Positions 39,201 to 51,621 of a stretch of DNA of 60,000 nt are shown here, piece after piece. The DNA is from Symsagittifera roscoffensis (Eukaryota; Xenacoelomorpha; Acoela; Convolutidae): positions 47,288,101 through 47,348,100 of the forward strand of contig NC_087063.1 in assembly GCF_963678635.1 (NCBI RefSeq), in the 5' to 3' direction. The notes below the pieces were generated by a model. It saw only the letters and a program-made list of their open reading frames with translations, was not told where the DNA came from and made no database searches. How positions within the stretch are numbered: the first letter of the stretch is position 1; each line of letters opens with the position of its first letter. The position numbers and the translations under genes are program-made.

Positions 39201-42200
39201 TATCAGATTATAGGATCAAGTGAATTGATGAACAACATGCCTTGAAGAAACTTCAAATTAAGACTCTACCAGCATCTAGATGGGATAATTACAAATATTT
39301 ACCGAAGACTTGGCCGAAACACGGAGTGACTACATTTTGATTTTTTCCTGCAGTGATACAACAACAAAGTTGTTGTTCCAACCCTTGGAGCAATGCAAAA
39401 TTGTTCAATTTTATTATCAGAAAATTTTGTTATATTAAAACTTGGATGTAATCTTCCAAATCCGGTAAACATTTGTCCGCACAAATGAAAAAAAAATTAT
39501 ACTCAATTTGCCAAATCGATAGAGATTTTTGCGAGAAAATTAGAGAGGTTATGATGGGTTGAATATCAGTTGTGTTTGCACGAAAAGCTGTTGTGGACGA
39601 AACCTGTAAAATGGATTCGCCAAATATCTGCAAATCAAACGTTGGAGTTGATGCAAGCCAGCTTCACCCCGTTTCAATGTGTCAAGATATGTAACAGGAT
39701 TGAGTGGAGCAACATTTTTAGACTTCTTTTTTAAAGCCTATAAAGCAAGTTAGACAAAAGGGTTTTTCCCTTACGAGTGGTTTGAAAGTGCGCACAAGCT
39801 CGAGAATCAAAAATTACCTCCATACAAAGACTTTTTCAGTAAACTGAGAAAAAGCAGTAACCTCGAATAAGACTTTAAGTATTATCAGAAATTAGGGTCA
39901 AGTGAATTTGATGAACAACAAACCGTGAAGAAACCTCAAGCTAGGAATGTACCAGCATTTAGATGGGATAATTACAAATATTTACAGAAGACTTGGCAGA
40001 AATAGAATGACTCCATTTTAAAACTTCTTGCGGTGGTATAACAACAAAGAGGTTGTTCCAAGCCTTGGAGCAATGCAAAATTGTTCACTTATATCATCAT
40101 AAAAATTTGTTATATTAAAACTTGGATGTAATCTTCCAAATCCGGTAAACATTTGTCCGCACAAATGAAAAAAAAAATTCTACTCAATTTGCCAAATCGA
40201 TAGAGATTTTTGCGAGAAAATTAGAGAGGTTATGATGGGTTGAATATCAGTTGTGTTTGCACGAAAAGCTGTTGTGGACGAAACCTTTAAAATGGATTCG
40301 CCAAATATCTGCAAATCAAACGTTGGAATTGATGCAAGCTAGCTTCACCCCGTTTCAATGTGTCAAGATATGTAACAGGATTGAGTGGAGCAACATTTTT
40401 AGACTTCTTTTTTAAAGCCTATAAAGCAAGTTAGACACAAGGGTTTTTCCCTTACGAGTGGTTTGAAAGTGCGCACAAGCTCGAGAATCAAAAATTACCT
40501 CCATACAAAAACTTTTTCATTAAACTGAGAAAAAGCAGTAACCTCGACTAAGACTTAAAGTATTATCAGAAATTAGGGTCAAGTGAATTTGATGAACAAC
40601 AAACCGTGAAGAAACCTCAAGTTAGGAATGTACCAGCATTTAGATGGGATAATTACAAATATTTACCGAAGACTTGGCCGAAACACGGAGTGACTACATT
40701 TTAAGTTTTCTTGCAGTGATACAACAACAAAGATGTTGTTCCAACCCTTGGAGCAATGCAAAATTGTTCGATTTTATCATCAGAAAAATTTGTTATATTA
40801 AAACTTGGATGTATTCTTCCAAATGCGGCAAACATTTGTCCGCACCAATGAACCAAAAAAATTCTACCCAATTTGCCAAAGCGATAGAGATTTTTGCGAG
40901 AAAATTAGAGAGGTTATGATGGGTTGAATATCAGTTGTGTTTGCACGAAAAGCTGTTGTGGACGAAACCTTTAAAAGGAATTCGCCAAATATCTGCAAAT
41001 TTAACGTTGAGTTGATGCGAGCCAGCTTGACCCCTTTTCAATGTGTCAAGATATGTCAACAGGATTGGGTGGAGCAACATCTTCCCATTCCTTTCTTAAA
41101 GCCTATAAAGCAAGTGAGACAAAAAGTTTTTCCCTTACGAGTGGTTCGACAGTGCGGACATGCTCGAGAATCAAAAAGTAACTCTGAGAATCGCAAAATA
41201 ATTCAATATCTGATTGGTTTGACAGTTCGCACAAGCTCAAGAATCAAAAAATACCCCCATATGAAGCCTTTTTCAGTAAAATGAGAAACAACAGTCCCGT
41301 TGATAAAGACTTTAAGGACTATCAGAACTCAAGATCAGTGATTTTGATGAACAAAAATCTTTGAAGAAACTTCAAGCTAAGACTGTACCATCATCTGTAT
41401 GAAATAATTACAAAAATTTACAGAAGACTTAGCAGAAACATGGAGCGGTTACATTTTAGGATTTCTTCTAGTGGTACAACAACAAAGATGTTTTTCCATC
41501 CCTTGAAGCAATGCAAAATTGGTTCAATTTATCTTCAGAAAAAAATTGTTATGGTGAAACTTGGATGTACTCTTCCAAATCTGGCAAACATTTGTCCGCA
41601 CAAATGAGCCAATGAAAAATTCTTCCCAATTTGAGAAGACAATAGAGGTTTTTGCGAGAGAACTAGAGAGGTAATGACGGGTGGAACATCATTTGTGTTT
41701 ACACGAAAAGCTGTTGTGCGAGAAACCTTTTTCAGGGATTCGCCAAATATCTGCAAATCAATCGTTGGAATTGTTGCGAGCCAGCTTTACCCCTTTTCAA
41801 TGTGTCAATATATGTCAACAGGATTGCGTGGAGCAACATCTTTAGACTCCTTTCTTAAAGCCTATAAAACAAGTGAGACAAAAAAAGTTTTACCCTTACG
41901 AGTGGTTTGACAGTGCGTACAAGCTCGAGAATCAAAAATTACCTCCATACGAAGATTTTTTCAGTAAACTGAGAAACAACAATAACCCTGAATAAGATTT
42001 TAAGGACTATCAGAACATAGGATTAACTAAACTTGATGAACAACAAGCCTTGAAGAAACTTCAAGTTAAGACTTTACCAGCGTCTGGATGATATAATTAC
42101 AAAAACATACAGAAGACTTGGCATAAATAGGGAGTGACTACATTTTAAGATTTCTTGCAGTGATACAACAACAAATATGTTGTTTCAACCCTTGGAGCAA

Positions 42201-45200
42201 TGCAAAATTGTTCAATTTTATCATTAAAAAAAATTTGTTATCATAACACTTGGATGTACTCTTCCAAATCTGGCAAATATTTGTCCCCACAATTGAACCA
42301 TTGAAAAATTCTACCCATTTTGTGAAGACGATAGAGATTTTTGCGCGAAAACTAGAGAAATTATGACGGGTGGAACATCAATCGTGTTTAAATGAAACGT
42401 GATGTGGACGAAGCATTTTTCAGGGATTCGCCAAATACCTGCAAACAATCTTTGGAATTGATGCGAGCCAGCTTCACCCCTTTTCAATGTGTCAAGATAT
42501 GTAACAGGATTGAGTGGAGCAACATTTTTAGACTCCTTTTTAAAAGCTTATAAAGCAAGTTAGACAAAAGGGTTTTTCCCTTACGAGTGGTTTGACAGTG
42601 CGCACAAGCTCGAGAATCAAAAATTACCTCCATACGAAGACTTTTTCAGTAAACTGAGAAAAAGCAGTAACCTCGAAAAAGACTTTAAGTATTATCAGAA
42701 ATTAGGGTCAAGTGAATTTGATGAACAACAAACCGTGAAGAAACCTCAAGTTAGGAATGTACCAGCATCTTGATGGAACAATTACAAATATTTACAGAAG
42801 ACTTAGCAGAAACATGGAATGACTACATTTTAAGACTTCTTGCAGTGGTATAACAACAAAGATCATCAGAGGAAATTTGTTATGTTAAAACTTAGAAGTA
42901 CTCATCCAAAATTGGCAAATGTTTTTCCGCACGAATGAACCAAAAAAAAGTCTACCCAATTTGCCAAAGCGTTAGAGATTTTTGCGAGAAAATTAGAGAG
43001 GTTATGATGGGTGGAACAACAGTTGTGTTTGCGCGAAAAGCTGTTGTGGACGAAACCTTTAATAGGGATTCGCCAAATGTCTGGAAAAAATTAAACGCTG
43101 GAGTTGATGCGAGCCAGCTTGACCCCTTTTCAATGTGTCAAGACATGTCAACAGGATTGGTTGGAGCAACATCTTCCGACTCCTTTCTTAAAGCCTAGAA
43201 AGCAAGTGAGACAAAATTTTTTTCAATACGAGTGGTTTGACAGTGCGGACATGCTCGAGAATCAAAAAATATCTCTTAGAATCAAAAAGTAAATCAAAAT
43301 CTGATTGGTTTGACAGTTCGCAGAAGCTCAAGAATCAAAAAATACCTCCATACGAAGCCTTTTTCAGTAAACTGAGAAACAACAATGCCCTTGATAAAGA
43401 CTTTAAGGGTTATCAGAACTTAGGAGCAAGTCAACCTGATGAACAACAAGACTTGAAGAAAGTTCAACTTGAGAGTGTACCAGCATCTGGATGGAATTAT
43501 TACAAATATTTATAGCAGACTTGGCAGAAAAATGGAATGACTACATTTTAAGATTTTTTGCAGTGGTACAACAACAAAGAGGTTGTTCCAAGCCTTGGAG
43601 CAATGCAAAATTGTTCACTTATATCATCATAAAAATTTGTTATATTAAAACTTGGATGTACTCTTTCAAATCCGGCAAACATTTGTCTGCACAAATGAAC
43701 CAAAAAAAATTCTACCCAATTTGGCAAAGCGATAGAGAATTTTGCGAGAAAAATAGAGAGGTTATGATGGGTGGAACATCAGTTGTGTTTGCGCGAAAAG
43801 CTGTTGTGGACGAAACCTTTACAAGGGTTTCGCCAAATACCTGCAGTTTAAACGTTGGATTTGATGCGAGCCAGCTTGACACTTTTTCAATGTGACAAGA
43901 TATGTCAACAGGATTGGGTGGAGCAACATCTTTCGACTCCTTTCTTAAAGCCTATAAAGCAAGTGAGACGAAAAGTTTTTCCCTTACTAGTGGTTTGACA
44001 GTGCGGACATGCTCGAGAATCAAAAATTACCTCTGAGAATCGCAAATTAATTCAATATCTGATTGGTTTGACAGTTCGCACAAGCTCAAGAATAAAAAAA
44101 AAACCTCCATACGAAACCTTTTTCAATAAAATGAGAAACAACAGTCCCGTTGATAAAGACTTTAAGGACTATCAGAACTCAAGACCAAGTGATTTTGATG
44201 AACAACAATCTTTGAAGAAACATCAAGCTAAGACTGTACCATCATCTGGATGAAATAATTACAAAAATTTACAGAAGACTTTGCAGAAAAATGGAATGGT
44301 TACATTTTAGGATTTCTTCTATTGGTACAGCAACAAAGATGTTGTTCCATCCGTTGAAGCAATGCAAAATTGGTTCAATTTATCTTCAGAAAAAAAATTG
44401 CTATGTTAAAACTTAGATGTACTCTTTCAAATCTGGCAAATATTTGTCAGCACGAATGAGCCAATGAAAAGTTCTACCCAATTTGCGAAGACAATAGAGA
44501 TTTTTGCGAGAAAACTAGAGAGGTAATGACGGGTGGAACATCAATTGTGTTTACACGAAAAGCTGTTGTGCGAGAAACCTTTATCAGCGATTCGCCAATT
44601 ATCTGCAAATCAATCGTTGGAAATGATGCGAGCCAGCTTTACCCCTTTTCAATGTGTCAAGATATGTCAACAGGATTGCGTGGAGCAACATCTTTAGACT
44701 CCTTTCTTAAAGCCTATAAAATAAGTGAGACAAAAAAAGTTTAACCCTTACGAGTGGTTTGACAGTGCGCACAAGCTGGAGAATCAAAAATTATCTCCAT
44801 GCGAAGATTTTTTCAGTAAACTGAGAAACAACAATAACCCTGGATAAGATTTTAAGGACTATCAGAACATAGGATTAACTAAACTTGATGAACAACAAGC
44901 CTTGAAGAAACTTCAAGTTAAGACTGTACCATCATCTGGATGGAATAATTACAAAAACATACAGAAGACTTGGCATAAACAGGGAGTGACTACATTTTAA
45001 GGTTTCTTGCAGTGATACAACAACAAATATGTTGTTTCAACCCTTGGAGCAATGCAAAATTAATCAATTTTATCATCAGAAAAATTTGTTATCCTAACAC
45101 TTGGATGTACTCTTCCAAATCTGGCAAATATTTGTCCGCACAATTGAACCAATGAAAAATTCTACCCATTTTGTGAAGACGATAGAGATTTTTGTGAGAA

Positions 45201-48200
45201 AACTAGAGAGACTATGACGGGTGGAACATCAATTGTGTTTAAAAGAAACTTGATATGGACAAAACATTTATCAGGGATTCGCCAAATACCTGCAAACAAT
45301 CTTTGGAATTGATGCGAGCCAGCTTCACCCCTTTTCAATGTGTCAAGATATGTAACAGGATTGAGTGGAGCAACATTTTTAGACTCCTTTCTTAAAGCCT
45401 ATAAAGCAAGTGAGACAAAGGTTTTTTCCCTTACGAGTGGTTTGACAGTGCGCACAAGCTCGAAAATCAAAAACTACCTCCATAAGAAACCTTTTTCAGT
45501 AAACTGAGATGCAACAATCCCCTTTGATAAAGACCTTAAGGATTATCAGAACTTAGGATCAAGTGAACTTGATGAACAATAAGCCTTGGAGAAACTTCAA
45601 GTTAGGACTCTACCAGCATCTTGATGAAATAAAAACAAATAATTACAGAAGACTCGGCATAAACATAGAATGACTACATTTTAAGATTTGTTCTAGCGGT
45701 ACAACAACAAAGATGTTGTTCCAACCCTTGAAGCAAGGCAAAATTGGTTTAATTTTAACATCAGAAAAAAAATTGTTTAAACTTGGATGTTCTCTTCCAA
45801 TTCTGGCAATTTTGCAATTTGCCAATTTGCAAAGACGATAGAGATTTTTGCGAGAAAACCCGAGAGGTTATGACAGGTGAAACATCAATTGTATTAACGC
45901 GAAAAATCAACGCGGAAGAAACCTTTATCAGGGATTTGCCAAAAATCTGCAAATCAATCGTTGGAATTGATGCGAGCCAGCATTACGCCTTTCCAATGTT
46001 TCAAGAAAAGTCAACAGGATTGGGCGGAGCAACGTTTTCAGACTCCTTTCTTAAAGCCTATAAAGCAAGTGAGACAAAAGGGTTTTTCACTTACGAGTGG
46101 TTTGACAGTGCGCACAAGCTCGAGATTCAGAAACTACCTCCATAAGAAACCTTTTTCATTAAACTGAGAAACAACAATCCCTTTTGATAAAGACCTTAAG
46201 GATTATCAGAACTTAGGATCAAGTGAACTTGATGAACAATAAGCCTTGGAGAAACTTCAAGTTAGGACTGTACCAGCATCTTGATGGAATAAAAACAAAT
46301 AATTACAGAAGGTTTGGCATAAACATAGAATGACTACATTTTAAGATTTCTTCTAGTGGTACAACAACAAAGGTATGTATATGATTGGGTGGAGCAACAT
46401 CCTTAGACTACTTTCTTAAAGCCTGTAAAGCAAGTGAGACAAAGGCACTTTTCCCTTACGAGTGGTTTGACAGTGCGCACAAGCTCGAGAATCAAAAATT
46501 ACCTCCATACAAAGCCTTTTTTGAGTAAACTGAGAAACAACAATCCCCTTGATAAAGACCTTAAGGATTATGAGAACTTAAGATCAAGTGAACTTGAAGA
46601 ACAGTAAGCCTTGAAGACACTTCAAGTTGAGACTGTACCAGCATCTGGATGGAATCCGACTGTTTGTTACAGGAGACTTGGCAGAAACATGGAATGACTA
46701 TATTTTAAGATTTCTTCCTTTGGTAAATCAACAAAAACCTTGATCCAACCCTTGGCAACAAAGGCAATCTAACTCAAGGCAAAATTGGTTAAATTTTATC
46801 ATCAGAAAAAAATTGTTATGATAAAACTAAGATGTACTCTTCCAAATCTGGCAAATGTTTGTCCACACGATAAACCAATGAAAATTGCTACCAATTTTGC
46901 CAAAGCGATAGAGTTTTTTTACGAGGAAAATAGAGAGGTTATGACGGGTGGACCATCAGTTGTCTTTACGCGAAAAGCTGTTGTGGGCGAAACCTTTATA
47001 AATATTCGCCAAATATCTGCAAATTAAACGTTGGAGTTGATGCGAGCCAGCTTGGCCCCTTTTCAATGTCTCAAGATATGTCAACAGGATTGGGTGGAGC
47101 AACATCTTTTGACTCCTTTCTTAAAGCCGTTAAAGCAAGTGACACAAAAGGGTTTTCCTTAACGAGTGATTTGACAGTGCGGACAAGCTCGAGAATCAAA
47201 AATTACCTCCATACAAAGCCCTTTTAGTAAACTGAGAAACAACAATCCCCTTGATAAAGACCTGAAGGATTATGAGAACTTAAGATCAAGTGAACTTGAA
47301 GAACAGTAAGCCTTGAAGACACTTCAAGTTGAGACTGCACCAGCATCTGGATGGAATAATTACAAATACTTATAGAAGACTTGGCAGAAACATAGTATGA
47401 ATACATTTTGAGATTTCTTGCAGTGGTACAAAAACAATTTTTATGTTCCAACTATTGAGGCAATGCAAAAATGGTTCAGTTTTATCATAGGAAAAATTTG
47501 TTATGTTAAAACTAGGATGTACTCTTCCAAATCTGGCAAATAGTTTTCCACCTAAATGAACCAATGAAAAATTCTACCCATTTTGTGAGGACGATAGAGA
47601 TTTTTGCGAGAAAACTAGAGAGGTTAGAACGGGTTAAACATCAATAAGCGAAAAGCGAAAAGCTGCTGTGGACGAAACCTCTATCAGGGATTCGCCAAAT
47701 ATCTGCTAATTAATCGTTGGAATTGATGCGAGCCAGCCTTAACACTTTTCAATGTGTCAAGATATTTGAACAAGATTGGGTGGAGCAACAACATTAGTCT
47801 CCTTTTTTAAAGCTCATAAAGCAAGTGAGACAAAACAGTTTTTCCCTTACGAATGGTTTGACAGTGCGCAAAAGCTCGAGAATGAAAAAATACCTCCATA
47901 CGAAGCCTTTTTCAGTAATTTGAGAAACAAACAGCAATACCCTTGATAAAGACTTTAAGGATTATCATATTACAGAATCAAGTGAACTTGATGAACAAAA
48001 GCCTTCACGAAACTTCAAGTTAAGACTGTACCAGCATCTGGATGGAATAATATCAAGTATTTACAGAAGACTTGGCAGAAGCTTGGAATGAATATATTTT
48101 AATATTTTTTGCAGTGGTACACCAACAATGATGTTGTTGCAACCATTGAAGCAATGAAAAACTGGTTCAATTTTATCATCAGAAAAAATTTGTTCTGTTA

Positions 48201-49400
48201 AAACATGGATGTTCTCCCAAATCTGGCAAATTTTTGTCCGTACAAAAGAACCAATGAAAAATTCTGCCCATTTCGCGTTGACGATAGAGATTTTTGCGAG
48301 AAAACTGGAGAAGTTATGACGGGTGGAACATCAATTGTGATTACGCGAAAAGCTGTTGTGGACAAAACCTTTATCAGAGATTCGCCAAATTTCTGCAAAT
48401 CAATCTTTGGAATTGATGCGAGCAAGCTTCACCCATTTTCAATGTGTCAGGATATGCCAACCAACAGGATTGGGTGCAGCAACATCTGTAGACTTTTTTC
48501 TCAAAATCTATAAAGCAAGTGAGACAAGGGTTTTCCCCTTACGAGTGGTTTGACAGTGCGCACAAGCTCGAGAATCAAAAATTACCTCCATACGAAACCT
48601 TTTTCAGTAAACTGAGAAACAACATCAACCTTGATTAGGACTTTAAGGATTATCAGATTACAGGATCAAGTGAACTTGATGAACAACAATCCTTCACGAA
48701 ACTTCAAGTTAAGACTGTACCAGCACCTGGTGGAATAATTACAAATATTTACAGAAGACTTGGCAGAAGCTTGGAATGAAAACATTTTAATATTTCTTGC
48801 AGTGGTACACCAACAATGATGCTGTTGCAACCATTGAAGCAATGCAGAGTTGGATCAATTTTATCATCAGAAAAAAAATGTTATGTTAAAACTCTGATGT
48901 ACTCTTCCAAATCTGGCAAACACTTGTCCGCACAAATGAACCAATGAAAAGTTCTACCCATTTTGCAGAGGCGATGGAGATTTTTGCGAGAAAATTAGAG
49001 AGGTTATGACGGGTGGATCATCGGTTGAGCTTACACGAAAAGCTGATATGGACGAAACCTTGATAAGGGATTCGTCAATTATCTGCAAAGTATTCGTTGA
49101 AATTGATGCGACCCAGCTTGACCCGTTTTCAATGTGTCAAGATATGTCAACAGGTTCGGGTGGAACAATATCTTTAGACTCTTTTCTTGAAACCATTAAA
49201 GCAATTGAGACAAAAGTGTTTTTCAACATTGAGTGATTTGACAGTGCGGACAAGCTCGAGAATCAAAACTTATCTCCATACGAAGCTTTTTTTAGTAAGC
49301 TGAGAAACAAAAATAACCTTGAATAAGACTTTAAGGAATATCAGAACACAGGATCAAGTGAAATTGATGAGCAACAAGCCTTGATGAAACTTCAAGTTAA
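36284..49400 (+). repeat. Tandem array of a PolB gene fragment, right half
   Basis: Continuation of the array after the LTR element, with 18 recognisable motif A copies near 36,632, 37,318, 38,303, 38,967, 39,649, 40,330, 41,015, 41,772, 42,459, 43,106, 43,862, 44,624, 45,312, 45,968, 47,038, 47,722, 48,415 and 49,107. The usual spacing is 650-760 bp; partial units occur near 37,700-37,930 and 46,370-46,620. Content per unit is the same as in the left half. Each unit has its own stops and indels, so no long protein is encoded. Variant phrases shared by distant units, for example 'ccgactgtttgttacagg' at 7,706, 37,637 and 46,648, show exchange among units. The array ends at about 49,400, where the gene resumes with its C-terminal part. 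Confidence 0.85.
41180..45340 (+). repeat. Higher-order repeat of about 2.85 kb (four units)
   Basis: Diagnostic variants recur at a distance of about 2,850 bp: 'tattcaatatctgattgg'-type insert at about 41,195 and 44,045; a VVRETF variant of the unit at 41,674 and 44,526; a 'gtgtttaaa..gaaac' variant at about 42,383 and 45,236. Blocks of four units were therefore copied together, as in higher-order satellite arrays. Confidence 0.75.
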
Positions 49401-50690
49401 GAAACTTCAAGTTGGAGAAAATTCTTTCTAAAGTTATTCATTTTCATTGGAGAAAAAAAGATGGATCCCTTTACGGTTATTTCAGTGTGACTTAATTGTT
49501 CCAGATGAATTGAAAGCAAAATTTGCTATTTTTCCTCCAGCTTTCAAAAAAAATAAAGTTGGAAGAAATGATATCGGGGAATATATGCAAAGTTACGCCA
49601 TTGAAAATGACCTTCTTGAACATCCCAGCGAACGTTAATATCTAGTTTCAAACTAGAAAGTGGTTCTATTCGTTTTCTTCTTGAACTTGGTTTACAGTGT
49701 ACAAAAGCTTACAGCTTTGCACAGTATTCCCCTCGAAAATACTTCAATAGGTTTGTCCAGTCGCTTGTTGATAGTAGAAGGGAAGTAGACGAGAACTCTT
49801 TATTCGGAGTTGTTGCAGAGACTATGAAACTTATAGGTAATTAATGTTACGGTTACCAGATAAGGGATAGATCGAGACATACGATCACAAGTTTTTTGAA
49901 TGATGAGAAAACACACAAAGCAAGTACTGAACCACTCATCAAACGATTCAACACTGTTCTGAAAGACTTGTACGAGACTGAGTTACTAAAGTCTACAATC
50001 GAGCACAGAAAACCCATAATTGTCAATTTTTCATTCAGCAGTATGCAAAGCTGAGAATGCTGGACCTTTAATACGTTTTTTCGACAGGTTTTGAGATGTA
50101 AATAACTTCGAGGAATCAGAAAAGGACACGGTTTTGCTGTATTTAGCTCTTGCTGAGAAAAATTTGTATGATTGTATTCGTTCAGAGAAAAAAGATGACT
50201 GGGAAAAGTTGAAAAAAAAAATTGCAGAGAATCATTCAATGGAGATTCGAAAACAAACTTTTTTCCTCGAACACGTTGTAGCATTCAAAAAGAGCACGAA
50301 GAATGAGATCTTTGACTGTTCGAAGAAGAACTATGTTTTTCAGGTGTGCGGAGATGCTATGTTTATGTCGCAAGACTTACTGCTACAATGACAACAAAAC
50401 AGACAAGATGAAACTTAGCAGATAAGGGTTGCACTAAAGAGTTTTAGAGGAATCCGGCGATGGATTTATGGCAAAACTTAAAAAAAAACTCAACGAAGCA
50501 GTCAACTTGACTTCAACAAGCAGAGGATTTAGAAGCATTAATCAAATGGTTGCTACACAAGAGCAGACAGAGAAGGGGTTGAGTTATTTTTATCCAAAAA
50601 GACAAGTACAGTATGACGGGATACACACACAAAAGTTTTGAACTTGAAAATATCTTATGGTGTAGCAGCATTCCTTGCAGTACTGATTAA
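49401..50690 (+). pseudogene. PolB relic copy A, C-terminal part
   Basis: After the array the polymerase continues: a segment with RLFQCDLIVPDELKAKF and NDIGEYMQSYA (49,447-49,638), a decayed motif B region (ETMKLIGN, stop, YGYQI, about 49,818-49,862), and a decayed motif C region at about 50,125-50,160 reading KDTVLLYLALAE. In active family B enzymes motif C has the form DTDS; here the second aspartate is lost. The end of the gene is at about 50,450-50,640 (LNEAVNLTSTSRGFRSINQ, YFYPKRQVQYDGIHTQ in shifted frames). Multiple stops and frameshifts. Copy B at 54,540-55,780 has the same order. Confidence 0.8.
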
Positions 50691-51621
50691 ATAACTGAAA
50701 AATTGAAGCAGTGAGTAATATACCTTAACTTTTTAAATTTAATTTTTTCTACAAAATTTTTTTTCCAAAGTTTAGATTATTCCATAGATTTCAGCATCGT
50801 TTTGAGTAGATAGAGTACTGCTTTAACAAATAAAATCAACCAATAAATTAGTTTTTAAGTCAAATAATATCTAACTTTATGGTGTTTCAAAGTGTTTTTT
50901 GAAAAAAAATTTAAATTTTTTGAAAAAAAAATCGAAGTTTTTGCACGTACCATCGAATTACCATGAACCAAAAAAGATAAAACCTTCAGTAGCCAAGTTT
51001 TTTAATTTTGATGTTTTTCAAAGCAAATCTCTTAAAATCTGACTCGAAACATGATCATGCAGGATTTTAAGCTTTGAAAAGCCATTTGAAAAATGAGGGA
51101 ATAAAGCACTTTGCTGGGAATTTATTAAAAGATTGGGTATCGGGTAGGGGATAAAAAGAGTCTTTGATATATTATCGTACAACTTTTTTAAATTAACTTC
51201 AAGCTTTCTTAGTCGGAAAACTCAATTTTAGACAACATAAACATCCAAAAAATTGCGAAAAATTTACGGATAAACGTCTTTTTCATCAAATAGAAAACCA
51301 AGTTGAAGTTTTTCTTTGCTCCTTAAGAGTAACTCGAGGAATATGAATTGTTCTTAATAGAAGTTTTTCTCATAATGAAAGAAACCGAAAACTAAATCAG
51401 TTTTAACATTGGTCAATTCTGATAGCTGGAAATCTCATTTTTTGGTTACTTTTCTCTAAAATAAGTTCATTCTGATTTTCTTTCACGCTAAAAGCATTTG
51501 ATCTAAACAGTGTACAACTAATTGAAAAATATCTTTGTTTTCTCAAAAATTAAAAGTAAGTATAAATCAGTGAACAAAAAATTCCTTCCTTTTGATAATT
51601 AACAATTCTCCCATTTCTTAG
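50691..51621. repeat. Spacer between PolB copies, duplicated
   Basis: 50,830-51,000 matches 55,915-56,075 (3' flank), and 51,010-51,621 matches 2,350-2,855 plus 5,304-5,553 (5' flank). The junction of the tandem duplication therefore lies near 51,000. No coding content. Confidence 0.75.

Noticed and set aside
6246-49400. Array as a protein with tandem domains (single giant repeat protein)
   Set aside because: Units contain independent stops and indels and do not keep one frame; the coding phrases switch frame within each unit.
6246-49400. CRISPR-like array
   Set aside because: Units are about 680 bp, coding-derived and diverged throughout; there are no short identical repeats with unique spacers.
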